From Neohoeflea coraliihabitans (lineage in GTDB: Bacteria > Pseudomonadota > Alphaproteobacteria > Rhizobiales > Rhizobiaceae): a DNA stretch of 64,000 nucleotides. Below the pieces are notes generated by a model, which saw only the letters and a program-made list of their open reading frames with translations, made no database searches and was not told the DNA's origin. Where the stretch lies: assembly GCF_019334345.1 (NCBI RefSeq), contig NZ_JAHWQX010000002.1, forward strand, positions 1,018,306 through 1,082,305. The letters are read 5' to 3'. Position 1 is the first letter of the stretch. Every line of letters starts with the position of its first letter. The position numbers and the translations under genes were made by a program. Positions 27,761 to 37,130 of the stretch are shown in pieces.

Positions 27761-27785
27761 AAAAAGGCCGCCGAAAGGCGGCCTT
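27761..27785 (-). terminator. Rho-independent terminator of the Flp pilin gene
   Basis: On the minus strand, AAGGCCGCC (27777-27785) and GGCGGCCTT (27764-27772) pair perfectly over 9 bp with a TTTC loop, and the second arm runs into a T-run (27761-27765). It lies 27 bp after the pilin stop and before cpaA, so the pilin is probably made mostly from a short transcript of its own. Confidence 0.92.
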
Positions 27786-27812
27786 CACGCGCGTTCGAAA
27801 TGAACGGCTTAA

Positions 27813-27995
27813 TTACATATTGGTGTTGGCCGTAGACATCTTGGTCGAAATACCGGTGAAGATGTTGCCCAGCGTGTTGCCAAGTGTGGTGGCGCCGGTG
27901 ATCAGCGCGACGGAGATCAGGGCGGCGATCAGGCCATACTCGATGGCAGTTGCGCCGGATTCGTCTTTTGCGAAGCGTACGATCAGCTTGCTCAT
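27813..27995 (-). CDS. pilA: Flp-type IVb major pilin
   Basis: 60 residues from MSKLIVRFAKDESG. The prepilin cleavage site is ESG/ATAIEYGLIAA, with the Glu and Tyr at +5 and +6 that define Flp pilins, followed by a 20-residue hydrophobic helix and a short Thr/Asn-rich tail. The mature form has 46 residues. AAGGAG lies 7 bases before the ATG at 27995; the longer open frame to 28031 lacks this. It is the only Flp pilin in the window. Confidence 0.96.
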   Translation of the reverse strand: MSKLIVRFAKDESGATAIEYGLIAALISVALITGATTLGNTLGNIFTGISTKMSTANTNM

Positions 27996-28374
27996 GGGGT
28001 TACTCCTTGTTCCGCATGGTGGTTTCAGCACGTCCTCCAGGTGTTTCCCTGGTCGGATGGCGTCACACTACCGGCGCGCCTTTGCGATCGGCTTAAGAAA
28101 CAAGGTTAGCGAAATCTTGCGGTTCTTTCCGCCCATCTATGGTGAATGACCCGCTAATTTTCGCAGCTCCATACAAGGGAGTCGCCGAAGCGTTCTGACG
28201 GCAGCATCTGTCTTTATTCTGGCGCGCATGCCGGCCATCGGGACCGACCAGGTCGGGACGAATGGCGAGGCCGCGGGCCTTATCGGCCTGCAGGAACCGC
28301 CCGGCTGAACCTTTACCAATAATTCACCATTGCGCGTGATTTTAAGGGGGAACCGTGCGAGGGAAAACAGCATC
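27996..28374. other. 379-bp divergent intergenic region of the Tad locus
   Basis: Between the pilin (minus) and the secretin-N-domain gene (plus). It must hold promoters for both directions. I can see the pilin ribosome site (AAGGAG near 28003) but no convincing -35/-10 pair, RNA gene or further ORF. Confidence 0.5.
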
Positions 28375-28806
28375 ATGGCCATACTCAGTGAAGCGGCGAA
28401 ACGCATCTTGCCGATCCTTTCCGCCAGCGGCCTGCTGTTTGCTTCCTTCAGCTCCCCGGCCTTCGCCCAAGGAGCGGAAGACGTCATCCGCGTCTTCATG
28501 AATCACGCCCGCATCATCAAGATCGACCGCAATATCAGCAAGGTTATCATCGGCAGTTCGGACGTGGCTGACGTCGCTGTCGCTGATTCCAATACGATTG
28601 TTCTGACCGGAAAGTCCTACGGCACAACCAATCTGGTCATCCTCGACGAGCAGGGCGAGGCAATTGTCGATGAGCGAATCCTCGTCTCGGTTGATGAAGC
28701 CAATACGCTGCGCGTGTACAAACAGACCGGTCGGGCGATCTACTCGTGCACGCCCTATTGTGAAGAACATGCAGGTGGCGCCGGCACAACGACGGGCACT
28801 CCCTAA
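28375..28806 (+). CDS. Secreted protein with pilus/secretin N-terminal domain only
   Basis: 143 residues from the ATG at 28375. A signal peptide ends at SSPAFAQG. The rest is the secretin N-domain (T2SS-T3SS pil_N type): RVFMNHARIIKIDRNISKVIIGS, DVAVADSNTIVLTGKSYGTTNLV. The same domain begins CpaC. A Cys pair (YSCTPYCEEH) and a Gly/Thr tail end the protein. There is no pore domain, so it is not a truncated secretin by decay but a compact single-domain form, perhaps a secretin partner. The two TadE-like genes follow on the same strand. Confidence 0.85.
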   Translation: MAILSEAAKRILPILSASGLLFASFSSPAFAQGAEDVIRVFMNHARIIKIDRNISKVIIGSSDVADVAVADSNTIVLTGKSYGTTNLVILDEQGEAIVDERILVSVDEANTLRVYKQTGRAIYSCTPYCEEHAGGAGTTTGTP

Positions 28807-28998
28807 GTTTGAGCGGGTGCGATCGGTAAGGCGCACGATGCCGCTTTATAGATCTCTGACCAGATTGTAGCTGGCCGGGCCGTTCGCAGCGGCGTCTCGG
28901 CAATGGCATCGTTCAATTTCGTGCCAGGTTCGTTACGATTTGTTCAGCGCTGCCGAGTTAATGTGATGCGACAATTTGTGTGGCTTAGGAGCATTCTC

Positions 28999-29625
28999 AT
29001 GACGTCCAGCAGGGACGGCGCAACGGCTTTTGCCGACACAGTGAAGCGTCCTCTTTGGCGGCGTTTCCGGCGCGATCAGGATGGTACTGCAGTCATCGAA
29101 TTCGGTATTCTGGCCATACCGTTCTTTTTGCTGATCTTCGCGACGATCGAATCCTTCATCGCCTTCGCCGGCGAACAATTGCTCGACAATGCCGTTGCAA
29201 CAATGGCGCGCGAATTGAGGACCGGACGGATTACCACCGGGACCGGCACATCGACAGACATGTCGGAAACCGAGTTCAAAGCTGCGTTCTGCGATGAAAT
29301 CAAGCTGATGATGACCTGCGACGACGAGACCGACGCGGCGCTGGCCAATCTGGTCCTGGATGTACGTGAATTTTCGGACTTTGCCAGCATCCCCACCGGC
29401 GTGCCACGCAGCGGTGACGAGACCAGCGAGCTCGACACCTCCTCCTTCGGCTATTCACCCGGAGGCGCCGGCTCGATCAATGTGGTGCGGGCCTACTATC
29501 GGTGGGAGGTCATGACGGACCTTGTGCGTCCCTACATCACCAATGTCGCCACCGGTTCGACGTCCACACCGGACTACTTTTTGATGGTCGCGACAGCGGC
29601 CTTCCAGAACGAGGATTACCCCTGA
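28999..29625 (+). CDS. tadE: TadE-like pseudopilin
   Basis: 208 residues from MTSSRDGATAFADTVKR, with AGGAG 7 bases before the ATG. A basic N-terminus, the processing site DQDGTAVIEFGILAIPFFLLI with Glu at +5, and a long hydrophobic helix mark the TadE family; the C-terminal two-thirds are periplasmic and contain two cysteines (AFCDEI, MTCDDE). It would be cut by CpaA. Upstream GTG or ATG starts to 28903 lack a ribosome site. Confidence 0.87.
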   Translation: MTSSRDGATAFADTVKRPLWRRFRRDQDGTAVIEFGILAIPFFLLIFATIESFIAFAGEQLLDNAVATMARELRTGRITTGTGTSTDMSETEFKAAFCDEIKLMMTCDDETDAALANLVLDVREFSDFASIPTGVPRSGDETSELDTSSFGYSPGGAGSINVVRAYYRWEVMTDLVRPYITNVATGSTSTPDYFLMVATAAFQNEDYP

Positions 29626-29680
29626 GGAGTGCCCGGGTTTGAGGGAGCACTTGCGAGGTTTGAATTTAGGATCGACGACC

Positions 29681-30253
29681 ATGGGTGCGAAAGTGCACGG
29701 TTCTGCAAAGACGCTGAGACGGCTGATCAATGATCGAGCTGGCGTTGGAGCTGTCGAATTTGCGCTGATCGCACCGCTGCTGCTGATCCTGTACGTTGGC
29801 GCGCTTGAGGTCTCGGTCGCCATGTCGATCGACAAGAAGGTGTCTCGCGCGACCGCCAGCATTGCCGACATCGTTACCCAGCAGGCCGAAGTCAACGAAA
29901 CCTTCCTCGGCACGATGACGTCGGTCGCGGAAAGCATTATCTCGCCCTACATCAGCTCCGGCCTGACGATCAAAGTGACCGGCATTGCCGTTGATTCCTC
30001 CGGCGACGCGACGGTCGCCTGGTCTTGGGACGAGAGCAACGGTGAACCCTACAGCGTCGACAGCGCCGTGACCTTGCCAACAAATCTCGACAAGCCCGAC
30101 ACATTCTTGGTGCGCAGCGAACTGACCCTGTCGCACAATCTTTTCCTGCTGCTGCCGGGATCGGATTCGGGCACGCGGACGATCAATCTCGGCAATACAC
30201 ACTATATGCGCCAACGCATCGGCGATTCGATCGACTGCACCGATTGCGGCTAG
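29681..30253 (+). CDS. TadE/TadF-like pseudopilin, second copy
   Basis: 190 residues from MGAKVHGSAKTLRRLIND. The segment RAGVGAVEFALIAPLLLILYVGALEVS has the pseudopilin site and helix, followed by a periplasmic part that ends with a Cys pair (DCTDCG). It is 55 bp after tadE and probably in one operon with it. I saw no large TadG with a von Willebrand domain nearby. It ends 2 bp before the convergent binding-protein gene. A start at 29639 (TTG) is possible. Confidence 0.84.
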   Translation: MGAKVHGSAKTLRRLINDRAGVGAVEFALIAPLLLILYVGALEVSVAMSIDKKVSRATASIADIVTQQAEVNETFLGTMTSVAESIISPYISSGLTIKVTGIAVDSSGDATVAWSWDESNGEPYSVDSAVTLPTNLDKPDTFLVRSELTLSHNLFLLLPGSDSGTRTINLGNTHYMRQRIGDSIDCTDCG

Positions 30254-30255
30254 GT

Positions 30256-31236
30256 TCAACGGTCCGGATTGCCATTCGATGCCTCTTGTCCGGCGGGGTA
30301 TGTAACCTCTCCGGTGTCGCTCTCTGCCAGCCCGGCGGCTTCGCTTCCCGCGGGATCGACCAGGGCCATCACGGACCGATAATCTTCAGTGGTCGCCGGA
30401 GCGTAGCCCCCCGCGACGATGGGTTCGATGATATCAAGAAGGCCAGGGGCATTTTGCGGCATGGCGTCGAGGAAGGCACCGAGACGCTGGGCCAGATCCG
30501 TAGGGATGTCGCGGTGCAGGGCATGCGGGCCGTGATAAACCGGGGCTGATTGCCAGACAATTTCCATGTCGCCGCGTTGGTACAGCAATCCGGCGTAACG
30601 ACCGGCAAACAGCCGCTCGGGCAACGGCACGTTTTCCTCATTCGCGCCGACGGGCACCCAGGCGAAGAATCCGTTCACGGTGCCATCGGCGAAGCGCTCG
30701 GCGACGGCCCGGACCGATCCGACTTCAAATGTCATGAGTTCCGGCAGTGCCCCTGCCCTGTCGGCTGCGGCCGGCAGCAACCAGCCGGACAGCGAACGGC
30801 GGGTTGAATAAGCGACGCGCAGTATCTCGGTGGTCTGAGCCGGGGGGCTGGCCCGAACCAGGACTGACCTGAACCCCACAATTCCTTCGGCACCGACCGG
30901 GCGGCGCAGCGCCTCGACACATGCGCAGACGGCCCGTGTGGCGGCGAAGGACAGCGCCGTATGCGGGGCGTAGTCGATGCGTCCGCTGGCGTGCGCATCG
31001 ACCAGTGCTCCAAGGGTTGCAAATGCGATGACGGTCACGGGCAGATCGAGCGCGGTCGAAAACCCGCGTTCGATCGCGGCGAGCTGCATCGGCTCGGCCA
31101 TCGCCGGATGGCTGTGCAGCAGTCCGATGCGCAGGCCGGCACGCGCTGCATCCCCTGCTGGCACTGGTTCGGTGGAGGTGGGTTCGGCCCGGCAGGGCAC
31201 TGCCAGCAGGACGAACAGAACCAGGAAACGGATCAT
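30256..31236 (-). CDS. Periplasmic PhnD-like phosphate/phosphonate-type substrate-binding protein
   Basis: 326 residues. A signal peptide (MIRFLVLFVLLAVPCRA) precedes a PhnD-like fold: LRIGLLHSHP near the start, then ALVDAHASGRIDYAPHTALSFAATRA, as in proteins that bind phosphonates or other oxyanions. There are no permease or ATPase partners next to it, so it is an orphan binding protein; it could serve a transporter elsewhere or a sensor. The ligand cannot be read from the sequence. It is divergent from deoB by 143 bp. Confidence 0.8.
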   Translation of the reverse strand: MIRFLVLFVLLAVPCRAEPTSTEPVPAGDAARAGLRIGLLHSHPAMAEPMQLAAIERGFSTALDLPVTVIAFATLGALVDAHASGRIDYAPHTALSFAATRAVCACVEALRRPVGAEGIVGFRSVLVRASPPAQTTEILRVAYSTRRSLSGWLLPAAADRAGALPELMTFEVGSVRAVAERFADGTVNGFFAWVPVGANEENVPLPERLFAGRYAGLLYQRGDMEIVWQSAPVYHGPHALHRDIPTDLAQRLGAFLDAMPQNAPGLLDIIEPIVAGGYAPATTEDYRSVMALVDPAGSEAAGLAESDTGEVTYPAGQEASNGNPDR

Positions 31237-31379
31237 GAATTGGCCTTCGCAAAAGGGTTCTGTACCCTTTTAGCACAAGGGGGTGACAGCCGGAATCGCC
31301 CATTGCGCGAGCGGCCGGTGCGGTTGACAATTGCGGCAATAAGGGCGACGCCATTTCCGTCAGTTTCCGGAGAGGGCGT

Positions 31380-32600
31380 ATGGCACGGGCGTTTCTGCTT
31401 CTTCTCGATTCCTTCGGCATCGGCGGTGCGCCAGACGCCGCCGATTACGGTGATCTCGGCTCCGATACGCTGGGGCACATTGCGGAATATTGCGCAGCCG
31501 GACTGGGAGATCGTACCGGATTGCGCAAGGGTCCGTTGTCGGTGCCGCACATGGTCTCGCTCGGCCTTGTCGAGTCGGCACGCATGGCCAGCGGCAGCCG
31601 ACCGGCGGGGATCGAAGAGCCGGCACGCCAACGCGGATTGTTCGGCGCCGCCACCGAGATTTCGCGCGGCAAGGATACACCGTCCGGTCACTGGGAGATC
31701 GCCGGGCAGCCGGTGCAGTTCGAGTGGGGATATTTCCCTGACGAAGGCGATGCCTTCGACGAGGAGTTGGTCGCATCCTTTATAGAACAGGGCGGAATCC
31801 CGGGAATTCTCGGAAACTGCCATGCTTCGGGAACGGTGATCATCAAGGAGTTCGGTGCGGCGCATATGAAGTCCGGGAAGCCGATCTTCTACACCTCCAG
31901 TGACTCGGTGGTGCAGATCGCGGCGCACGAAGAGAGTTTCGGACTTGAGCAATTGTATGAGCTGTGCTGGACCGTCCGCAAGATCGTCGATCCGCTCAAC
32001 ATCGGACGGGTGATTGCCCGGCCCTTCTTGGGTTCGGTGGAGAATGGTTTCAAGCGCACCGGAAACCGCCGCGATTTTTCCGTGCCGCCGCCCGGGCCCA
32101 CGCTTCTCGATGTCGCCAGCGCGCACGAGCGAGAAGTCATCGCGATTGGCAAGATCAGCGATATCTATGCCCATCACGGCGTGACGGACATGCGCAAGGC
32201 GAACGGCAACGAAGCCCTGTTCAATGAGACCCTCACCGCCATGGACGATGCGGAGGACGGTGATCTGGTGTTCACCAATTTCGTCGATTTCGACATGCTC
32301 TACGGGCATCGGCGCGATGTGCCGGGCTACGCGGCTGCGCTCGAGGCGTTTGATCGCGGCCTGCCGCAGATTGCCAAGAAAATGAAGCCCGGCGATCTGG
32401 CACTGATCACAGCCGATCATGGCTGCGATCCGACCTGGCGGGGGACCGACCATACCCGCGAGCGGGTGCCGATCCTCGGTTTCGGCCCAGGCATCAAGGG
32501 CCACTCGGTCGGCGTGCGCGACAGTTTCGCCGATATCGGCGCTTCGCTTGCGCGGCATCTGAGCTTGCCTGCACTGGCGCATGGGCGGAGTTTTCTGTGA
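31380..32600 (+). CDS. deoB: Phosphopentomutase
   Basis: 406 residues, interconverts (deoxy)ribose-1-phosphate and (deoxy)ribose-5-phosphate. Marks: the N-terminal metal site [33 protein letters not shown], and [18 protein letters not shown] near the C-terminus with the metal Asp and His residues. It starts the plus-strand nucleoside salvage set. Upstream lies TTGACA (31324-31329), a good -35, but the -10 is not clear. The stop overlaps the add start in TGATG. Confidence 0.96.
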   Translation: MARAFLLLLDSFGIGGAPDAADYGDLGSDTLGHIAEYCAAGLGDRTGLRKGPLSVPHMVSLGLVESARMASGSRPAGIEEPARQRGLFGAATEISRGKDTPSGHWEIAGQPVQFEWGYFPDEGDAFDEELVASFIEQGGIPGILGNCHASGTVIIKEFGAAHMKSGKPIFYTSSDSVVQIAAHEESFGLEQLYELCWTVRKIVDPLNIGRVIARPFLGSVENGFKRTGNRRDFSVPPPGPTLLDVASAHEREVIAIGKISDIYAHHGVTDMRKANGNEALFNETLTAMDDAEDGDLVFTNFVDFDMLYGHRRDVPGYAAALEAFDRGLPQIAKKMKPGDLALITADHGCDPTWRGTDHTRERVPILGFGPGIKGHSVGVRDSFADIGASLARHLSLPALAHGRSFL

Positions 32601-33580
32601 TGGATACGCTTATCGCAGATGTGAAGAAGGCAGAGATCCATTGTCATATCGAGGGCGCGGTGCCGGCTGATCTGGTGCTGCGCCAAGCTGCGAAATACGG
32701 CGTCGACACGACGCCCTTCCTTGCGGAGGGGTCGTATGTCTGGTCGGACTTCACTTCCTTTCTCAGCGCCTATGATCAGACCGCGCAGCTCTTCAGGACG
32801 CCGGAGGACTACGCGGCCCTGGCCGCGGGCTACCTGACCGGAATCGCCGCCGAAGGGGCCATCTACGCGGAAATCTTCATCTCGCCCGATCATGCGCGGC
32901 AGGCGGGTCTGTCGCCCGAGGCCTATTTCGAGGGATTGGGGGAGGGCATCATGCAGGCACGCCAGCGCTGCGGCATCGAATGCCGGATGATCGTCACGGG
33001 TATTCGCCATTTTGGCGCCGAGGCCGTGGAAGCAGCGGCGCTGCTGACCGCCCGGCGACCGCATCCGCTGATCACCGGGTTCGGCATGGCCGGCGAAGAG
33101 CGCTGCGGCCGCGCGCGGGACTATGCACGCGCCTTCGACATCGCCCGCGACGCCGACCTCGGTCTGACCGTTCACGCCGGTGAACTGGCCGGCCCGGAGA
33201 GCGTGCGCGATGCGCTTGATGCGCTCCGGCCATCCCGCATCGGGCATGGTGTACGGGCAATTGACGACAGCGGACTTGTGGCACGGCTTGCGTCCGAGGG
33301 CATCATTCTCGAGGTTTGTCCCGGTTCCAACGTTAAGCTCGGGGTCTATGCCGACTGGCCGTCGCACCCCTTCGAGAGGCTGCGCCAGGCCGGCGTACGG
33401 GTGACACTGAGTTCCGACGACCCGCCGCACTTCGACTCATCGATCGGTCATGAATATGCGATGGCAGCGCAGACATGGGGTTATGATGCATCCACGCTGA
33501 CACAATTCACGCAGACCGCGCTCGAAACGGCGTTCGTCGATGAACCGACGCGGCAAAAACTATTGGGACAGCTCGGCTGA
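32600..33580 (+). CDS. add: Adenosine deaminase
   Basis: 326 residues, metal-dependent deaminase giving inosine. The zinc and catalytic motifs are in order: [12 protein letters not shown] (HxH), [22 protein letters not shown] and [13 protein letters not shown]. The ATG at 32600 overlaps the deoB stop; a GTG one codon upstream is possible. Inosine would go to PunA, whose ribose-1-phosphate goes to DeoB, so this gene joins the two halves of the pathway. Confidence 0.95.
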   Translation: MDTLIADVKKAEIHCHIEGAVPADLVLRQAAKYGVDTTPFLAEGSYVWSDFTSFLSAYDQTAQLFRTPEDYAALAAGYLTGIAAEGAIYAEIFISPDHARQAGLSPEAYFEGLGEGIMQARQRCGIECRMIVTGIRHFGAEAVEAAALLTARRPHPLITGFGMAGEERCGRARDYARAFDIARDADLGLTVHAGELAGPESVRDALDALRPSRIGHGVRAIDDSGLVARLASEGIILEVCPGSNVKLGVYADWPSHPFERLRQAGVRVTLSSDDPPHFDSSIGHEYAMAAQTWGYDASTLTQFTQTALETAFVDEPTRQKLLGQLG

Positions 33581-33653
33581 CGCTAGAGTTAGCGGGTTGC
33601 CCGCGACACCGGTTCGGTGTTTCATCGCATCGAACCTCGCAAGGACAGCATTC

Positions 33654-34283
33654 ATGGATACGGTTACCGTCATCAAGCATCCGCTGGTGCAGCACAAGCT
33701 GACGATCATGCGCAAGAAAGACACTTCGACCGCCGGGTTTCGGCGGCTGCTGCGCGAAATCTCAACCTTGTTGTGCTACGAGATCACCCGCGATCTCGAC
33801 ATGACGATGGAGACCATCGAGACGCCACTGGCCCGCATCGAGGCGCCGGTGCTGGAAGGTAAGAAACTGGTCTTTGCCTCCATTCTGCGCGCTGGCAATG
33901 GCCTGCTGGAAGGCATGCTCGATCTGGTTCCCTCGGCGCGTGTCGCGCATATCGGCGTCTATCGTGACCATGAGACGCTCGAGGCGATCGAATATTACTT
34001 CAAGGCACCCGAGGACATCGGCAACCGGCTGGTCGTGGTCGTGGATCCGATGCTGGCCACGGGCAATTCGTCGATCGCCTCGGTGGAAAAACTGAAGGAA
34101 CGCGGCGCGCGCAACATGCGCTTTCTCTGCCTTCTGGCCGCACCCGAGGGGATCAAGAATTTTCAGGCCGCGCATCCGGATGTGCCGATCTTCACGGCAT
34201 CGATCGACAGCCATCTGAATGAGAAAGGCTACATCGTTCCGGGTCTGGGCGATGCCGGCGATCGGATGTACGGCACGAAATGA
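33654..34283 (+). CDS. upp: Uracil phosphoribosyltransferase
   Basis: 209 residues from [17 protein letters not shown], makes UMP from uracil and PRPP. The PRPP loop is seen as [13 protein letters not shown]. The uracil site is near [17 protein letters not shown] at the C-terminus. It is 73 bp after add and probably in one unit. The open frame to 33540 overlaps add and is not family-like. Confidence 0.96.
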   Translation: MDTVTVIKHPLVQHKLTIMRKKDTSTAGFRRLLREISTLLCYEITRDLDMTMETIETPLARIEAPVLEGKKLVFASILRAGNGLLEGMLDLVPSARVAHIGVYRDHETLEAIEYYFKAPEDIGNRLVVVVDPMLATGNSSIASVEKLKERGARNMRFLCLLAAPEGIKNFQAAHPDVPIFTASIDSHLNEKGYIVPGLGDAGDRMYGTK

Positions 34284-34398
34284 GCCGCTGCAGCGGGGTT
34301 TTACTTTCCGGAAACCGCGTCGCACAAAAGAGCGCACGACGCCATTGCATTAACCTCATCGGCACTGGAGAGCGCTAGACTGGCGGGCAAACGGAGCC

Positions 34399-34995
34399 AT
34401 GCCAGTGTACAGAAAGATCTTCATCATCGGCTGCGCCGCTCTGGCGATCGCCGGTGTGCCCAACTATATCGAAACAGCAAGGGAAGCGGCACCGGACACA
34501 GATCGGCAATCGCCCCTGTCCACGGGTGGCAGCCGGCAGAGCGCCAGTTCGTCCGAAGACACGCCAGCTGCAAACATGCTGGCAGCGACTGGCAACCAGG
34601 CTCCATCCTCCTATGTCACCGGCCGCAAGAATGCACAGATCAGCGTTGATGGCAGCGGGCATTTCGCCACCACATTCTACCTGAACGGCCGGCCGATCCC
34701 TGCCGTCGTCGATACGGGCGCCACCTTCGTGGCAGTCAATGTCTCGACGGCCAAGCGCATCGGCGCGGTTCCGAGCGCGGCAGATTTCCGCCACGAGGTG
34801 CGCACCGCCAACGGCACGATTCGGGCTGCGCGCATCGCGCTCGACAGCATCGAAATCGGCGGCATTCTTGTCCGCGATGTCAATGCATTCGTCCTGCCGG
34901 ACGCCGCCCTCTCGGCGACCCTGATCGGCATGAGCTTCATGAACCGCCTCGCATCCTACAAGGTCGAAAACGCCACACTGTACATGCAGAACTGA
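34399..34995 (+). CDS. TIGR02281-type retropepsin-like aspartic protease
   Basis: 198 residues. An N-terminal hydrophobic segment (IFIIGCAALAIAG) and a Ser/Ala-rich linker (about 30-70) lead into a single retropepsin-like lobe with active-site VVDTGATFVAVN and the second hallmark LIGMSFMNRL. Such proteins are usually membrane-bound and probably act as homodimers, as each chain has one catalytic Asp. The target is unknown. It lies between upp and the convergent deoA (24 bp from stop to stop). Confidence 0.85.
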   Translation: MPVYRKIFIIGCAALAIAGVPNYIETAREAAPDTDRQSPLSTGGSRQSASSSEDTPAANMLAATGNQAPSSYVTGRKNAQISVDGSGHFATTFYLNGRPIPAVVDTGATFVAVNVSTAKRIGAVPSAADFRHEVRTANGTIRAARIALDSIEIGGILVRDVNAFVLPDAALSATLIGMSFMNRLASYKVENATLYMQN

Positions 34996-35019
34996 GGCGT
35001 TCGGCGCGCGAGCTGTCCG

Positions 35020-36336
35020 TCACTCCAGCCTTTCGAGGATGACAGGGTGCGCTTCGCAAGGGGTATCCTGCAGCGTGATGGCTTTCCTTACACGCTGGCG
35101 GGCGGCGTCCAGGTCTGCGGGGTTGCGCGCCAGAATGGAACACAGGGGCTCGCCCCTCTCGACTCTGCTTCCGACCGGCAACAGGCCGGTCAGGCCAACG
35201 GCAGGATCGACACTGTCCTGCGGCTGGTGCCGACCGCCGCCGAGCGACACCACCGCCATGCCGATTTCGCGTGTCTGATACCCAGTAATATAGCCATCTT
35301 CCGGGGCAGCGACGATGTCGATAATCGGCGCTTGGGGAAGGTGCCGGCGATAATCTGACAGGAAATCGGCCGGCCCGCCAAGGGCGGCGACCATGCGTTG
35401 GAAATGTTCAGCGGCGCTGCCGTCATCCAGCGCTTGACGCGCCTTTTCTGCGCCCGCCGACACCGACTCAACGACACCGCCGGCCAACAGCATTTCCGCG
35501 GCGAGCGCCAGGGTCACGTCGCGCAGCCTCGCATCCTGTTTGGTGCCGGTCAGGAACTCGACCGCATTGGCCACTTCCACGGCATTGCCAGCGGCCGAGG
35601 CCAGGGGGGCGGACATATCGGTGAGCAAGGCGGACGTCGGCATGCCGGCGCCATTGGCGACATCGACCAGGGCGCGCGCGAGATCCCGCGCGGCGCTGGT
35701 GGTGCCCATGAATGCGCCACTGCCGCATTTGACGTCAAGAACCAGGCCCGACAGACCCGCTGCGAGCTTTTTGGATAAAATGGAGGCTGTGATCAGCGGG
35801 ATCGATTCAACGGTGGCGGTGACATCGCGGATCGCATAGAGCCGCTTGTCGGCCGGGGCGAGATCCCCCGTCTGGCCGATAATGGCGCAGCCCACCTCCT
35901 TGACGATCTGGCGAAATTTGGCGTTCGAAGGCGTGACGGTGTAGCCCGGTATGGATTCGAGCTTGTCGAGTGTACCGCCCGTATGGGCAAGCCCGCGGCC
36001 AGAGATCATCGGCACGGCCAGGCCGCAAGCGGCAGCAATCGGGGCCAGCATCAGGGAAACATTGTCGCCCACGCCACCGGTGGAATGCTTGTCGATGACC
36101 GGACGGTCAATTTCCGGCCATGCGAGCACATCTCCGGAATCGCGCATGGCCAGCGTCAGGGCGACGGCTTCGTCACGGTTCATACCATTGAGGAAGACCG
36201 CCATGGCGAAAGCTGCTGCCTGGCCCTCGCTGACATTTCCATCGGTCAGGCCAGCGATGAAGGCGGCGATGGCGTCGGCGTCGAGCGTCTTGCCGTCCCT
36301 CTTGTGCCGTATGATCTCTTGCGGCAGCACGCTCAA
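35020..36336 (-). CDS. deoA: Thymidine phosphorylase
   Basis: 438 residues. Splits thymidine to thymine and deoxyribose-1-phosphate. Marks: the phosphate-site KHSTGGVGDNVSLML and SGRGLAHTGGTLDKLES. The start is a TTG at 36336 that overlaps the deoC TGA by two bases, giving MSVLPQEIIRHKRDG, in line with the family N-terminus; a GTG at 36330 is the other choice. It is the last gene of the minus-strand salvage operon, and the start overlap points to translational coupling with deoC. Confidence 0.94.
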   Translation of the reverse strand: MSVLPQEIIRHKRDGKTLDADAIAAFIAGLTDGNVSEGQAAAFAMAVFLNGMNRDEAVALTLAMRDSGDVLAWPEIDRPVIDKHSTGGVGDNVSLMLAPIAAACGLAVPMISGRGLAHTGGTLDKLESIPGYTVTPSNAKFRQIVKEVGCAIIGQTGDLAPADKRLYAIRDVTATVESIPLITASILSKKLAAGLSGLVLDVKCGSGAFMGTTSAARDLARALVDVANGAGMPTSALLTDMSAPLASAAGNAVEVANAVEFLTGTKQDARLRDVTLALAAEMLLAGGVVESVSAGAEKARQALDDGSAAEHFQRMVAALGGPADFLSDYRRHLPQAPIIDIVAAPEDGYITGYQTREIGMAVVSLGGGRHQPQDSVDPAVGLTGLLPVGSRVERGEPLCSILARNPADLDAARQRVRKAITLQDTPCEAHPVILERLE

Positions 36337-37130
36337 TAGTCACCTTCCGCCCGTGCAGCGGTGTTGCCTTCAAGAGTAGCGAGGATATCGGTCAGCAATC
36401 CAGAAGCACCGATGCGGAAGCGGGCCGGCGCCACCCAGCCGCGGCCCATGATCCGCTCACAAAGCGCAAAATAGGCCGCTGCATCGGCGACCGTGCGGAT
36501 ACCACCGGCTGGTTTCAGGCCGGCATGCCCGCCAGACGACGCGCTGTGCTGACGCAGGACTTCGAGCATGATCTCGGCGGTTTCGAGCGTTGCATTGACC
36601 TTCACCTTGCCGGTCGAGGACTTGATGAAATCGGCGCCGCTGGCGAGCGCGATATGGGCGGCCTTCTCGACAAGTTCGGGATCATCCAGTTCCCCGGTTT
36701 CGAGAATCGTCTTGAGCAAAGCCGGACGCGGCGTGGCAGCGCGGACGACGGAAACGAGATCGGCCAGTTTCGCCATGTCTCCCGCTTTTACCGCGCGCCA
36801 GGGGATGACCATGTCGATCTCGTCGGCGCCGTCGGCAATGGCGCCGACCGTTTCGCCGACCACCGTATCGACCGGCAAATCGCCGGACGGAAAATTGACC
36901 ACTGTTGCGATGCGCACCGGAGCGAGCGGCCCGAGATGCCGGCGTGCAGCAGCGACAAAACGTGGCCAGATGCAGATCGCGGCGGTGGGCCCGAAGGCGG
37001 TCATGGCACGATCGCACAGGGCGCGCACGGCATCCTCGGTGCTGTCATCGTTCAGATCGGTCAGATCCAGGCAGGCGAGCGCCATGCGCGCTACCGCTTG
37101 TTGGTCGTATTCGTGCGCCTCGCGTTTCAT
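36333..37130 (-). CDS. deoC: Deoxyribose-phosphate aldolase
   Basis: 265 residues from MKREAHEYDQQAVARMALA. Splits deoxyribose-5-phosphate into acetaldehyde and glyceraldehyde-3-phosphate. The Schiff-base Lys is in ADFIKSSTGKVKVNATLE, with the EIDMVIPW segment upstream, as in class I DeoC. The ATG at 37130 overlaps the punA stop in ATGA. The frame stays open to 37427 inside punA, but the extra residues have no family character. Confidence 0.95.
   Translation of the reverse strand: MKREAHEYDQQAVARMALACLDLTDLNDDSTEDAVRALCDRAMTAFGPTAAICIWPRFVAAARRHLGPLAPVRIATVVNFPSGDLPVDTVVGETVGAIADGADEIDMVIPWRAVKAGDMAKLADLVSVVRAATPRPALLKTILETGELDDPELVEKAAHIALASGADFIKSSTGKVKVNATLETAEIMLEVLRQHSASSGGHAGLKPAGGIRTVADAAAYFALCERIMGRGWVAPARFRIGASGLLTDILATLEGNTAARAEGDY

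Noticed and set aside
31324..31352. Full promoter upstream of deoB
   Set aside because: TTGACA is good as a -35, but no -10-like hexamer stands at 16-18 bp, so it is mentioned only with the gene.
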